A stretch of DNA of 64,000 nucleotides from Galerina marginata (GCA_023014335.1 JAECYW010000036.1:310001-374000), one strand, 5' to 3'; positions 11,428 through 24,651 are shown, counted from the first letter of the stretch. The notes: generated by a model from the letters alone, not told the origin. Translations and numbers: made by a program.

Positions 11428-14406
11428 CTATAGGGCGTTGAGCAGCGTGACTTAAATTAGACTTTGATGCAACTTTGACGTGCGAAAAGGCTTTGGCATT
11501 CGATCCAAACAAAACAACTTGAACAACAACAGTAGATCAACCAAAGATCAACTCCATTTCATGCAGCCACCGTATCTGTCTCTGCGCTTAGGGTTCCTCT
11601 GCTGCGCGGCCGTCGTCGTAATCCAAGTGTGCGCCACCTGACAATGTCCGACCTAGATATTTTGTCATCAATCAGTCAGCACTGACAACCTGGCAGCCCT
11701 TTACATACCACCAAACCGCTTCCGCATCCAAGTGTTTATGTTGGACGTCCCTTTGGACATGGGAACACAGTCTTGGAGCTTTATCCGACGAAGGAGAAGA
11801 GACAAGATAGCGCCTAGAAGTGGCGCGCGGGATGTACGGCTTATTTGCGCGGAGCACGCCACCTACTGGGCTCCTAATAAGGCTTCAACTATCGCTGGTT
11901 TTGAGCCACAACTAGACGCCATCGATTCTATCAGTGTTTTTCCTTAGGATCATGGAACGCACCTTGAATCACCCCTTTCCGCCCACGGCAAATCACTGCA
12001 CCGCCCCCCAGAATACCAACCAAGAAGCCGATCTCACGGACACCAACTCCAACCTATTCGTTTTTATTCCAATTCCCCCTGGTCAGCGGATGGTCCCTGC
12101 TTTGATTGCCTGCTAGATGTGCCTGCGAGCCGTCTTGCAGTGACTTCTGCCGTCGCTGATCCCAACGGACCAACTCAGTCCGCTCGGCTGCACCATAACA
12201 CCATCGCTTATTGGCGATGTTCCCTCGCAGGTAGCGGTATGTAAAGTCCAGCCCGCTGCGGCTATACCCTTATTGCTCGTCGCACCTTATTCAACGATTG
12301 CACAGCACCGCCCTGCGGCCGCACCATTCTCCCCTTCGGGACCTATTTCGTTCTCCTTCCATCCCTCTGGATGTTACTTCTTGTCAGCGTCGGTCTCATT
12401 GGTTCGTCCACCAAAATGCATGAGCCTGCCGTCTAATCTCCTTCACTTTCAGATCTCAAGGACATGTTCTTACCTTTGACTGTCCGGGAAGCGTCATTTC
12501 AACCGCCTCGCGTTCGAGATGGCATGAATAAATACACTTGCGATTTAATCCTTGATACGCGCGGATCCTGTTAGAACTATTGCTCGTACTGAAGTCCTCA
12601 AGGTTGGGAAAGCCAAGGAACTTGGAAGACGCCTGCATTTCGAAGTTCAAATCTCGCGTATGATACCTACTTGATCATGGGTTAGGATCGTTGACCAATC
12701 GTCGTTGCCAGCGATAAGACCTTGGACTTCAACGCGAATCTGCCTCCACATCGATATAAAGAACATGCTTTGCTGGTTTGACCTCCTCAGCCTCTGCCGT
12801 TGGTTTGTTGCGGTTACTCTTCATACGAGCTCCCTACTCCCGCCCCGGTCCGTTATGCCTCGCTGTTGGGATTGTCTGCCTTCACCCTTCCCCCTCGTTC
12901 TAGGATCTTTTCGGAGGTGTCGTCTCCTCCTCGTGTTTACGAACGCCGCGGGTATCCAAGCCATCCAGGCATGGCTACTTCATTCTCTCTTTCATCAGAC
13001 ACCCGCTAGTTTCTGTGGCTATATACTCTGCGCCCCTGTCCAGTGCTCCGATCAAATTTACGCATTCTTCCTTCCTTCAAGGTGACACCCAAGTATTATT
13101 CTAGGGATTTATTGATAAACAATTTTGATCGTAAGATCGACAACGAGTATGACTGTTTCTAATGAAGGTCGGGTGGTGAAACCAATTTATGGCCTGAGGA
13201 CACGGAGTGGATGGTTCTGTGTACGACTTCCTCGGGCGAGTTCACTTTGTTTTTGAATCGCTAATGAAACGTGGAACCTAACGGTTGAACCACATTTGAA
13301 GATCCCTCGTGACGTTCTAATTTCTTCGCTGCTCTTTGCAAGGTGAGAGAACCAGCTAATCCAAGATCGAGGGTGAGAGTATGTTCCCCTGTCATACACA
13401 TTCCGCGAATTAATTACTTAAGGCTTTCATTATTCCACTTAGCGCACGCAACATATCGACACTAATTCTATCCGCCATCGGTGAGGAATGTACATTCATT
13501 TTAGTTTCTATACCTCAAAGACGATATAGGTATTTCACGATCACTGAAGCGACCCATCACCGTGAAGCTGAAATTCAAACTCACATATCCAAGGATCGCT
13601 TTCAATTTCTTTCGAAGTTTGCGGTGCTTAAGAGGTTTTTCAGCAACAAATACTTCCTTTCACCTCGACCTGCTCGACCGTGCCGGGGTGCGGTATTAAT
13701 ACAAGCTGGTCCTGTGGGCTACGCGGTCGATCATCGATCATCCCTTGCTTCTTCCCGTCGTCTTAAGAATAACTTCGCGGCACAGCCCACTCCATAGAAC
13801 TTTCCACAGCGGAAAAACCGATACAGGAATACCCGGTGAACCCTATACCCAGAAGCAATAGCATGGTTCAGAGCCGTGCTCCAAAGTGCTCCAACGTGCT
13901 TCAACCCCGACATCCAGGATCCGTCCTAACTTCTACGCAGTCAGCAATGGTTCTGGGGCACTTGAATTATCATGGCGGTCAGATGGTCCTCCTTTGCTAG
14001 ACGAATTACCACTCCACTTCTTGGAAAATTTCGCCCATTGCCAGTCAGCTATCAGACACGACGCCTCGAAGTGTAGGTTACAGTATTATTCTCCTACCTA
14101 AATGTCTCAAACCTCCTTCGTTATCTCTTTAGACTCTCATTGGCAGTATTTGACGGCCTCAGTTCGGACTAGGGTTGTCCGTCTCCGTTGAATTGGTGGT
14201 GAGATTCAGACTCTATTACGGGATAACGTTCTGATCACGTTAAACTGCCTGTGATCTTATTCATCCTCGACAAGAATACACATTCGTTCCAACGGTTATA
14301 AACCGGTAAATCCTGTGTGTCATCTCCACGAAGTACTCGCAATTAGAAGCCCCTCACAATCTCATGCTGCGGCTGTCCTGCTCGCGAGCCTACTGTTTGA
14401 TTCCAA
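11428..14406. other. No recognisable gene
   Basis: About 3 kb with many frames of 60-126 codons but no recognisable domain. The longest (12705-13085, plus) has no start context or splice pattern that I trust. Codon usage looks random and the region may be decayed coding sequence. Confidence 0.35.
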
Positions 14407-16051
14407 ATGGACGACTTTGATACTACCCCTGCCTCGGTGCACAGACAAGCGTATGCCCGTCGAATCGCGAGAAAAAGAATAACAGGTTCATCTCTATTTT
14501 TTTTCATCAGATTTATTTACAATTGTGTTTTGGCGTCATCTTTGGGTGTGTTCTCACGTGCGTTTACCTTTGGAAATTCTGACCTGGAGCTATGCAGTCA
14601 TTCTATACTACGATTATTTGTTGACAATTCGCATGGAAGTAGCTCGATATTGGTTCTGCCAACGAAAGGCGACACTTGCGTGGTCACTATTCTTTTTAAA
14701 CCGATACTTCTGCCTGCTGGGGCATATCCCGATCGTTGTCCAGTTATTCTGGCTCAGTTCCGACTCACAACACACACTGGTCAGTGCGCGCAATTCAGAT
14801 ATTTTCGTAACCGCTTATCGAGGCCTTACGATTCATAGATGTAAGGCTCAGCATATCTTCAAAAAAAACATGAAGATTATTTAACCCTTCTTAGATGCGC
14901 TCATTTGGTTAAAGTTCATGAATATATGATTACTATTGGACAGGTCATTATTGGAGGTGAGTATCCCTCCTGCCTGGCGTTCATCATCCGGTCTTAAAAA
15001 TGCGATAGTTTGCCTTCTGCTTAGGACATACGCGCTGTATGGCCGCACACGTCTTATGCTGGCGGTTCTCTGCATGACGGCTGTGGCCGAAATAGTCTAT
15101 GTCGCGGTGTGCTTTGGTTGTATGCAGACGGTGCTGAATACTGATGATGACGCTGAAGTGGCAAACCGCGGTTGAAAAGGGCAGCAGTACACCGAGTTTT
15201 ACCCGCGACTTCGAGGGGTGCCTGCTTCCTATAGGTCCACAAGCGTACGTAACCTCTGCCAAAGCCGATGCTTTTACAAGAGAAGCTTAAATCGCCTTCG
15301 GATTTATCCAGGTCCATTCGTACAGTATACTTCTTTCTACGCGAATTTGATGAATTCACCTCGCCTGAATAGAACTGCGATCCTTATGGATCGACCAACT
15401 CTGCTTTGATGTTATGATTTTCGTCCTCACTTTACACAAGGCCCTCAAGGCATTCCGTAATGGCGCTTCAAATATCCTCGGTATTATGTTGCGCGATGGT
15501 TAGTCGAAACAAATTTAAATTAACCGTCTGTGTCATCTTTGAATCACTCCTGGTTATAGGTACTATTTATTTCGGGTACGAGAAAGAACACCTCAATCAT
15601 CCTTTACTTCTCACTACTTGGTGACAGAGTTATGATCATAATGGCCATTTTGGGCATTATAGATTTCGCTGTATGTTGCTTCTTCCTTATAGTTTCTCCT
15701 TCTGACAATAGATCTCTGTTACCTGTAGTTCTTTCCCGTTAGTGTTCCGCTTTTTGGATATTGAAATAGGTCTGAATAGCTGTTCGCGTTCTAGTCGTAC
15801 GTACGGGGAGTAACAGCGTCCTTCGGAAACGTGTAAGCTTTCTTGATATTCGATAATCTAACGAAGCATTAACCCACCTCTCCAGCCTTGCGTCCACTAT
15901 GCTATCACGACTGATGTTAAACCTCCGAGATCCAAAATTGGGATCCACTATCGTTCCGCGGCCCACACGCGGTTCAGGAGGTCAGATTACGACCCAACTT
16001 AATTTTGGCAATAACAATTCCGTGAACACTGGCGCGTCCGATTGGATATAA
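14407..16051 (+). CDS. DUF6533 seven-helix membrane protein
   Basis: Multi-exon gene. Exon 1 (14407-14545) joins exon 2 (14598-14779) to give the DUF6533 signature VILYYDYLLTIRMEVARYW followed by FLNRYFCLLGHIPIV. Later exons encode HEYMITIGQVIIG, then after a 52-nt intron VCLLLRTYALYGRTR, the second family hallmark. Next come CFDVMIFVLTLHKALK, MLRDG|TIYFG, VMIIMAILGIIDFA and RGVTASFGNV. The last exon gives MLSRLMLNLRDP, as in family members, and ends with a Ser/Asn/Gly tail at 16051. Two junctions (near 14780-14894 and 15130-15400) are unresolved and could hide a small exon or a frameshift. DUF6533 proteins are basidiomycete membrane proteins of unknown function. The domain call is strong; intactness is probable but not proven. 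Confidence 0.75.
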
Positions 16052-18176
16052 ACTGGTAAGTAAATTCCAGCCAATAATCCCCCCAACCTTCCCGTCTTAG
16101 GGTCATTTTATCTTGATATGCGACGTTGAATCCATTGCTAGATCAACGACGTGGATACGGCCAAACGCGACACGAACACGGAAATGTCGAAGGACCCTAT
16201 AGTTATAATAATGGCGGACTGATTTATGCATAACACTAGCCACATTAAAATGATACCGTAATTAATGTACAGAGGATTTGACCTTGCCCGCGACATCGTC
16301 ATTTAATCCGAGTCAAATCCGAGTCGTCATGTCCTAATCTGCCAGCCTTCATCTAGCGTATATTGTAACTAGCAAGCGCTGGAGGGTCCAGATAGACATA
16401 CATTAATTGTTATTATAATACTATTTATCCGTTACGATAAATAGTCGGACTGAAGGCGAAAACGCAACTGGCAAGCAAGACTACTCTCTCGTTCCATGTA
16501 CCGCCCTTGGGCCTGATCTATTCTCAAACCTTCTATTAGACTCGACGAAAGGTTCGAATCACGCGCATCGAATACCCGCCCAGCACTCGCCCAGCGCAGT
16601 TGTTCAGTTCCCTTTCCTCAATCCACAACTCTCCAGGCCAGCAGACCTCACGACTGAAGAAGGAAGGATGACAGAAAAGCCTACGCGATGTTCGGTTTTG
16701 CACATCGTTTTTCGGGGCTTCGACCTACACAATTCAATTATTTATTCTGGGATGAGGCGGATGAGAGGCAGATCGTTTCGTTCGCGTTGGAATCTCGTGC
16801 TCGTAATGTCGACTGTCTTGGGTGAGTTCGTTCCACATCAAATTGTCAGATATACCCCTATCTCCCTTCCACTGAATTAAAAACCATCAGCTGGGTGGTC
16901 TTCTACATGCTTCCGAGGGGTTCCCGCGCGCGTGGCCTGCATAGCGTGTCGCTGGTTGTGGAAGATGGGACGATGGCTTTCTATTGCTCGCGGTGCGGTC
17001 CTATGGTCGGGATTCTTTATTGGGCCGGAACTATTGTTTCAGTCGGAAGTCGAACAACATCGAGCCAGGGACGCGACTTCCGACACGAAAAGGGTCACTC
17101 AGGAGGGAGTATTTCCGAGACTGCTCCAGCACTAGTCATCCGGTGTAGTAGTGGCCTCTGGCCCGAGCAGCCCGAGCCTTCGATTAGATTAGATAGAGTA
17201 GATCGCATCAGCGGCTGTGCACGGTTGTGTGCCAGCGCGTTTGGAATCAATTCGCACCTTGCCCGCAACGCTATACTGCGCGGCTGCTCGACGAGCTATC
17301 CGAGCTTTGCCAGACCCGAGCTGCCAGGGTAGGTCTGATAGGCCTATCCCACCGGCTTCAGGTTTTTCACGGCCACGGACCATTCTTCCTTAGTGCTATC
17401 CAAACCAGTACTCCGAACGTTTGAGATAGACTTTGCAGGCCACGTTGCGCCTTGTTTATTATTCGCTCAAGCACGCAGGCCACGTATTCCACTTTACTAC
17501 GGCCTTCATATTGCGGTTACTCCTTTGTTTTTCAACATACGCCCAGGAAGCTTTCTACCCTTCTGTGCCAACTATCCTCTTGGCCGTGGTTTTACTCTGA
17601 TCGTTGGTGCACCACACCTTACGCCGTCCACTTTGAAGAAACGGTACCATTCCCCTTCCGATTTTATCGCCTCGAATGCTGCTACATTCAGGGCATTGAC
17701 CCTACTGCACGTCGATAGGTATTTCGTTATTCTCCCTCCTCTAACCCGCGCATCTAACGACGTCCTCTAGCCCAAATGTCTTCTCCCTAAGTTCGTGACT
17801 CGCTGGTGGCGTGGATGCAGGCAGCAGTGTAACGAGGCCGCTGCGGAGGAAAAAAATATGTTCTGGACTTAGCAGTCCACTGAAACCGCCAGCAGTTCCT
17901 AGATTTGAGGTGTCCTATTTTTTCGCGTTTTCAAAGCCTATTTTTTTACCCCCGTTCTTCTGGAAGATTTCAATCGCGATCATAGGTTTTGGTTGCTCAT
18001 ACTTTCATTCAATTACCAATACCGACCTCCCATCAACGTCGCCTGCAGGCAGTCGGGAAGCACGAGCCGCAACAAATCAAGTTTTGGCGTACAGTAACGG
18101 CGCTTTTATACATCCATTCACAGAGTAGCAGAAGAAAACAAGAAATTATTAAATTCTAAAGCGATTGGAACGCTGC
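16052..18176. other. No recognisable gene
   Basis: Frames up to 145 codons (16895-17332, plus) occur but overlap others of similar length in all frames, and none shows a known motif. 17390-17770 has two overlapping plus frames with hydrophobic stretches but no family match. I cannot support a gene here. Confidence 0.35.
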
Positions 18177-19551
18177 TTAAATTTTTGCGTCTAACTGAAC
18201 AGGGAAACGTTTCTCGACGAGCTCGCGATCGGCTTGCTTCCCAGTCACTTGAGCACGGCGGATCTGCCATTCTACAAATGCAAATTTAGATCCAATTATT
18301 TAAGTAAATATACCTCCAGAATGGAGCACGACGCACCGCCAGCAGTCGGGATTTTTCCATTGAACTCGTCAAAGACACCATTTGGGAGAGGTTTTGCCCG
18401 AGAAGCTAGCGGTTCCAGCGGTTGTAATGGGATTTCCGGAAGCATCGTCGCAAAGTAGAACAGGCCCAGTCTTGGAACACTTGGAAACGAATTCGACGAG
18501 TTATATTTAACCGAATTATAATAGGTACTTACTGCCTCTGGTCGGAAGGGGGCTCGTAAACTTGGAGATTAATAAGCAATCTTATCCCCTCGACCCAAGC
18601 ACACAACACACCTCGATGAACAGCAGCTTTTATTATTCCGCCTGTGGTAAATTCTATCGCGTCCCCAAGGTTAACAAGAATCCCGTTTGGGTAATGTCGA
18701 ACATATTTCCAGCTTTCGTTCAGGAAAACTTGCAACCCAGCCGTGGGCTGTGAGTCTTCCAACGTTGCTACTTGTAGTTTTATTTAGATAGTATATAAAC
18801 GAACTCACAAAGAAATGATAATGATCCTCTGTGATATTTTAATTACCAGTTTATGCTTTGACCGACTCATGCTTACCGGTCTGTGTGTACTGGAAGCCAT
18901 AATTTCTCCATTTTGTGGCGGTCTTCTTCGCAAGGTGGATCTGAGGCCTGAATGAGTCATATGTTGTTTCAGTAGCACAAAAGAAGACAGACAGTACAAG
19001 GTAGTGCGAAACAGGTCCCTCGTATGGATAACTTCGCGAGGTCCATCTCGTCGATGATGCAGATCCCAAAAGCTGAGATGATATATTCAGTTGGTTTGAA
19101 AGCCTGATTCTAAACACACAGACCAGTCGGGGTCTAGCCCAAGTCCTTGGGATATAATTGACAGGACCGTCCGTAAAAGAACGAAGTGGTTGTGCTGAAA
19201 CGAGAGCTTATTGTCAATATTAATCTCGAGTGCGATGTCTTAACTCACGTTGTAGAAGCTTTCTATTTCGCCGAGATATGGCCATGATAGACTCGGTTGA
19301 AGGTCGCCAGTGAGAGTTTCCGGGTAGAAATCATGGAACTATCATTTATAAGCGCAAGCGACTTATCCATATTCGTTCAAAATCAGAACAAATACCTCTG
19401 TAGTATCTTGGGCTCCATTAGTCCGTTTGAAATATCCCTGCGGCTAGGTTGGGCAATGTCAGAATAAGATTAAAGGAACTGAAAGAACAATTAACCTTAT
19501 ACCCCGCCCAACTTCCTTCAGATATTTTTGCATGGAATTGATGTTTAACTG
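18177..19551 (-). pseudogene. 2OG-Fe(II) oxygenase (IPNS-like), 5' truncated
   Basis: Minus-strand exons read in order: HQFHAKISEGSWAGYK; PQGYFKRTNGAQDTTE; FHDFYPETLTGDLQPSL with GEIESFYN; HNHFVLLRTVLSIISQGLGL; a poorly resolved middle piece; DRHKMEKLWLPVHTDRGSLSFL; QPTAGLQVFLNESWKYVRHY through FTTGGIIKAAVHR; YEPPSDQRQ; GLFYFATMLPEIPLQPL; and a last exon ending PVQLDAKI at 18177. Iron ligands are visible: HTD at 18880-18888 and the distal His of VHR near 18616. These enzymes use 2-oxoglutarate, Fe(II) and O2 for hydroxylation or ring formation, often in secondary metabolism. The N-terminal third expected upstream of HQFHAK is absent. Upstream lies the GCGTG-rich block at 19563-19735, and before that nothing similar to the family. 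It is therefore probably non-functional despite an intact catalytic core. Confidence 0.7.
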
Positions 19552-19562
19552 GGCACGGTAAA

Positions 19563-19735
19563 ATTCGCGTGGCAGGTTGCGTGGCCTGCGGGCAACTGCG
19601 TGCACGAGTGCGAGCTTGCGCCGAAGTGCGTGGCAGGTTGCGTGCGCTTGCGTTCACCTGCGTGAGTCCATGTTCAGCTGCGCAAACCATTGATAACATC
19701 ACTTGCGTGCATAAGGAGCTTGCGTGCACGGGATA
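19563..19735. repeat. GCGTG-rich low-complexity block
   Basis: About 170 bp made of irregular repetitions of GTGGCAGGTTGCGTG, GTGCGAGCTTGCG and GCGTGCAC. It is much more GC-rich than its flanks and begins exactly where oxygenase similarity ends. It may have been inserted into, or expanded within, the 5' part of that gene. Confidence 0.75.
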
Positions 19736-20752
19736 TCGTGTTGGAGGTCTACCCTAAGTTAACTAAACTATTTGTCTACTTTTATGCCGTAGTAATATAG
19801 CTATCCGCTTTTAGCTTTCGTTTCTTGAGTGGCCTGGGCTTCGGGACTTGGTTAGTTGCCACATTTGAATTCAGAGCAGCCTCGACCGTAATATAATTGG
19901 GTCCTTGCTAGAGTGAGCCATTAGTTAGATTTTCGTGAATCAAATAAAAGAGACGCACTTTTAATTCACCTTCGCTCCCATCTCGGTCGCCGTGATCCCA
20001 TTGCGATGGAATATTCTCGTATGGATAGGCTTGGTGGTCCCCCGCATCTAACCCCCACTGGAAGTGACCAGCAACCGCACACAAGTAAAGCCAAAAGGGA
20101 AGGAAATCTTGAGGAAATTGATAAGATTAGCAACAGTTCCGCTTGGTTGTGTTTGGACAGGAAGGCTTCGGCGACCGAACCGTGACCGATAGCAGCCACG
20201 TCGTCCAAAACGCTGTTTTCGTTGTCGTCGTTGTCGAGCTCAAGGCTTAGCATGGCGGTCTGAGTGCTCTGCATGTTCCCAAGGCCTCAACATCTGCCTA
20301 AACGTTTCCACTAACCAACCCTCACAGAGCGCAGTGAACCTCTTTGTCTGCCCCTTGCTCGTCGTCCCGTCCTCGTCGTCCCATCCTCACGGCTCAGTAC
20401 GCCGTTTATCTTTGTTCATAAGTTATCTTGCCGCCCAGTGAAAGTGTATGGCCTCCTATGGACCCCAAAACCGCATGTCTATATCACGGGCCCACTGCTG
20501 GATGTTGTTCTTGATGCGCGGCTGTGCGCGGAACCGGGGTTGATCTAACGGTCGCCTAGCTCCAAATACTAGGTGCAGTGCTATGCAGGAACTTGACGGC
20601 CTTTTGGGAGGTGCTGCTGGCGGTGATGGGAACATAGGCTTGAGTATCCGAATCAAGGAGCGAGGATGATCAGCCTTATCAGACTAGAGTTTGTGCTTTC
20701 GCTCTCATTCGTATCACCACGAGCGAGTGTCCGATAATTTTGTATTGTAGGG
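19736..20752. other. No recognisable gene
   Basis: This lies between the repeat block and the left end of the CACTA element. A 102-codon minus frame at 19966-20274 has no known motif. No oxygenase 5' exon was found here. Confidence 0.4.
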
Positions 20753-20786
20753 CACTATGCACCCCATGTCGGGTTGTTTTTCCCAG
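20753..20786 (+). repeat. Left terminal inverted repeat of CACTA element
   Basis: Starts CACTATGCACCCCATG and ends TTTTTCCCAG. It is preceded by GGG at 20750-20752. Three mismatches to the right repeat. Confidence 0.93.
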
Positions 20787-21000
20787 TATCACTGGTATTC
20801 CAAACTTTTTGCCAGGTATACGGGTGGTCGACGGGTAGTCGCTTTACGGGTTACTTTAACTAGAAAATTGGCGGGTTTCGACGTTACCCGTTTGGCTGGG
20901 AATTTATCCCCGGCGTGAAATCTTAGGTTTTTACCATGTAGAATAAACCGTCTTGACTGGTTGTCGTCCCCAGTCTTGAAAGAACTCGTTTGACGGGTAC
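20787..21000. promoter_or_regulatory. Left subterminal motif array
   Basis: Repeated ACGGGT/GCGGGTT motifs in both orientations: near 20820, 20831, 20845, 20871, 20886 (inverted) and 20994. In plant CACTA elements such subterminal arrays bind the accessory TnpA-type protein. The same role here is inferred from the presence of an AT-hook partner gene. Confidence 0.6.
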
Positions 21001-21025
21001 AATTAAATTGACCTGTACCAACCAA

Positions 21026-21075
21026 GAGTCGAACTCATGAGGAGGCAAAAAGTGCGCAATCAAACCACTCCGTCA
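21026..21075 (-). other. tRNA-like Pol III A/B box pair
   Basis: Reading the minus strand, TGACGGAGTGG (21075-21065) fits the A-box consensus with one mismatch, and GTTCGACTC (21034-21026) fits the B-box consensus, with tRNA-like spacing. I cannot pair a convincing 7-bp acceptor stem, so this is not called a tRNA gene. It may be a tRNA-derived fragment carried by the transposon, or chance. Confidence 0.3.
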
Positions 21076-21297
21076 CCGAACACATGGTGAGGAAGTCCAA
21101 ATATGGACTGACATTGATCGCTGTCACCTCGGTGGCTGGTCGTGAAAGATCACCAAAATTTTCAGTGGGGGGTGTTTACCCAAGCTCCAAAACCATGATA
21201 GCTGCTATCTACTCATCGATAGCTTTCGAACAAGCCAAAAATGACCATCGTAGGTGCAAAATTCATTACAAAATGAAAGTTTTAATCCAATTTACCG

Positions 21298-24200
21298 CTA
21301 GTCAAGTGCGAAATCTGCCCTTGCGAGTCCGCCACTTCTATCTATGACCACCCACCACTGTCGATCCTTGACCCGTCCCACAAGACATTGAATTGTTGCA
21401 ATATCAACGACTTCGACTCGACCGTGTTCTTTGTAGTAGTGCATATCGAGGTCATTTTGCGACTCAATATTGCAAGTGAGAATCGCACCGAGGATAAGGG
21501 TTTGTGGGTTTTGGAGCCCAAAATTCGGGGCTGCTGCAATCTGGACAACGAAGATGTGTTGAAGCTGGCCATAGAACGTTTCCGGAACAAAATCAGGTGC
21601 CGCACTTCGGGAGCCTGCATGCCTGTCAACCAATAGCTCGTACTATATAAAAATTACTCGCAGTAAGTACCGGAGATTAATAAATATAATAGAAGGATCA
21701 CGTACTCGAACATAAGTGGCATCCCGGCTGTCCTCCTGCAAGGTTTTAACCAAGGACGAAGCATTCATCGTATCACCACCCTCAGTCCGCCTCACTTTAC
21801 CCCAGCATACTATGTCGGAACGAGACACATGACGACGGACAGCACCAACAGTTGTATTAAATCGGGTGGCCAAGCACACGAGAATCTTCGTAAACAAACC
21901 ATTCTCAATAGTGGGGTTTGCGACACGAGGCCGAAGCAAGATATGGGTAGGGTCTAAGCATGCTATCTTCAAAACGCCATTCCAAGAAACAATAGAAAGA
22001 ATCCGGACTCACAATTGGGCAAGGCTAGTCCGGATTCAGAACTGTCCGCTCTAGGCTTTCTGGACAATTGTTCGTGCAAATCATATCTGATCTTGATATG
22101 GGATAGCTGAGAGACTGCGACGACGTGATTATCAATGTTGGCAAAGGGAAAACGGCGACTTTTGATGCATGGCTGCAAAATTCCACAGAACCGCTCCATA
22201 GGGAACGCCCAATAGGCCCAGACAGGACCGCTTGCCTCGATTCCGTCAGCAATGTGAAGGAGTGAGTGAATTGTCACTGGACATGCAGACAGGCGCTGCG
22301 GCGAAAGCTGGTAATACAATCTGAAGATTGAATAATTTTGAGACGGTGAATTATACCGAGTCTGTTTGAGACATGACTTACTTCTCGTAGTCCTCAACCC
22401 ATTTCTGAAATCCTGTGCGAATTACAGTGACCTGGTCTTGGGTAATCTCAAACTGTAGACATAGATTGATGAGCTTTGCGAGTTCGACAAAGTGCTTGTA
22501 GTATTTCACGCTGTTGAATCGGTTTCTAAGCAAGATAGGGCCGAGGTACAAGGACCAGAAAGACCAAGAATCCGCCGTAACCTGAGATTTGTCTTGTGCA
22601 ATGTTTTGGGGACGTGCACCGTACGCCGATGGAATGGTGGATCCAGATGCCGCAGTAGCTTCTCCGATTGCTTCCCAGACATGCGGAGGTATGACATAAT
22701 CTCCTGAGCCGGCATTGAGCTCCTTGAAGTTGCCTGTCCAGAGTAGAACTAAGTTTGGGAGAAGGTTCTCGAATACAAGGTGCATGAAGTCCAAAGGAAA
22801 GGAAAGCGGGAAGCGCAGGGATGGGAGATGAGACAATAATGGAATGCCTTTTACACCTGTGGACTTGGCTCGACGTTCGGACTCAGCAGCAGTATCGGCA
22901 AACTGGGCACCTCGGGCATGGTCCATGAACTGAGCGTGAGTGCGAAGCGGGAGATTTGCTGGATCATACTTTTTGGTTTGAGAGGCAGGGCGTGCATCCG
23001 GATGGCGAGAGCGGTCGAGTGGAACATAATGAGTTGCTCCCTTGGCTCCAGGAACACGCAGACCGTTAATTAAGCACATGCGACAAGGGAAAATTCCGTT
23101 GTGTCCCTTCATTCGCATTACCATTGAGACAGCTGGCATATCACCAAATGCAACAAGAAGGTAGGCGCGAAGACAAAACATCTCGCCGGCTGCAGCATCA
23201 AAGGCGCGCACACCAGAGAGTAGCTCCAGCAATTCCTCGACGGCCGGCCAAATAAATGAGTCGAAGTCCTTGGGCTTTTTGGGACCAGGAATCACGCCAA
23301 TGCAAATAATGTGTTGAATTAAAAACCGGATCTCGGGTGGGAGGTTGTAGTTGAAAAAAAGCAACGGCCAGCACGTGTGTTTGCGCCTCTTGAATGGTGC
23401 AAATCCATCCGTCGAAAATCCTAGAGCAATGTCATTGGTGCCGTCGAAGTATTTGTGCTTCTGTTTCTCTCCACCAATATCAACATGTCGCACACGTAGA
23501 CCTTGATAGTTTGAACCACTGAAGATGTCCGTAGTGCGTCCGGGTTCATGCTCAAATTCGTGCCGATAGCGCATCTTCGTCACTAATGAAGGGTTCTTGA
23601 AGTAAGCGATGAGTCGGGGAATAATTGGGATATAGGTGAATCGCTTTCGAGGTTTGCCATTTGAATCAAATCGGGGTTCCTTGCAGTATGGACAGGCCAA
23701 TTCCTTCTCGTGCGGACCAGCAAAGCAACAGCATGAATTGATACATGAATCGTAAGGGACAGGCTTGAACGATGCGAGAAATTGAGCTCGGGCTCGGGTA
23801 ATCTTGAAACTGTCAAGACCAAGCTCTGGGAAGGTCTGGCGAATACGGTCATATGTTCGTTCGGAGAGATGTTCTTCTGTCTTGAGTGCAAATGCCCGGA
23901 GAAACACCAGATCCTCATCCGTAAGTTCTTTCGCTAGAAACACTGCATAAACGCTTGTGGTTTAAAAGTGGAAAGAATATAACGTACCAAGCTGCGCCCA
24001 TTCTTTTTCCCATTCAGCTTCAATCATGTCTTCGATAGACCCTGTATCCGAACCCTCGTCATCGTCGCCATCCATGCCAAATCCATCTTCCGAGTCTGAA
24101 TCGTCGTTATCCTGGTTGATTTCTCCTTCTTCTTCGTCTTCCGAAACGTCCTCCACTGTAGCGCGTGGCCAGTTTTTACGGGCAGTGTCTCTGGCATTCA

Positions 24201-24651
24201 AAACAGCAGGTGGTAGGCCAAGAGGAATATTGGAATTGACATCATTTGCTCTCTCGACATCGACATCCATTTCGGACATGGAATCTCCGTCCAAACCAGC
24301 ATCAACAGGCATAAAACCATCCTGGTGGGGGTTTTCGTCGCCACCAAAGAATTCTTCGGCACCTACAGGCTCTTCATTGTCAAATGAGGATCCATGTTGG
24401 CCATAACTCGCGTCATCACGACCAGAGCTTGAAGCGCAATCTGATATGCTTGCCAAGGTGTTTTTCATGTACTGAGATGCTCTGCTGGCCGTCGACGCAA
24501 CTGATTTTGTGAGAGACGTAAATGCAGCTCGTATCCTGGTTGGGGCTTTTCCATTGCGGTGACGCAGCTCTGTCCGAGCACTCAAATACTTTCCGCAGCC
24601 ACAGCGGCAAAGACGTTTGGGTTCCTTGGGTTTTTTGGGGGCCATCAGCAC
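21298..24651 (-). CDS. Tnp2-family CACTA transposase
   Basis: Five exons (24651-23988, 23942-22382, 22320-22013, 21962-21706, 21642-21298) join without a stop to 1044 residues. A short basic N-terminus holds CRCGCGKYL. A long acidic Ser/Asp/Glu-rich region follows (about residues 90-220). Next comes a zinc-ribbon-like segment with CCCF and CPYCKEPRF near residue 300. The Tnp2 core starts around residue 400 with FSTDGFAPF, then CIGVIPGPKKPKDFDSF, AFGDMPAVSM and CRMCLI. The C-terminal part has FPLDFMHLVFENLLPNL and ASGPVWAYWAFPMERFCG, both typical of this superfamily. It should bind element ends and catalyse cut-and-paste DNA transfer in the nucleus. It shares a 277-bp divergent intergenic region with the accessory gene. 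No broken codon was found, so it is likely functional. Confidence 0.93.

Noticed and set aside
16540..16575. B-box-like GGTTCGAATC suggesting a tRNA
   Set aside because: No A-box at the right distance and no foldable cloverleaf around it.
19418..19729. 103-codon minus-strand ORF taken as a gene of its own
   Set aside because: Its middle is a genuine oxygenase exon (HQFHAKISEG), but the rest is repeat DNA upstream and intron downstream.
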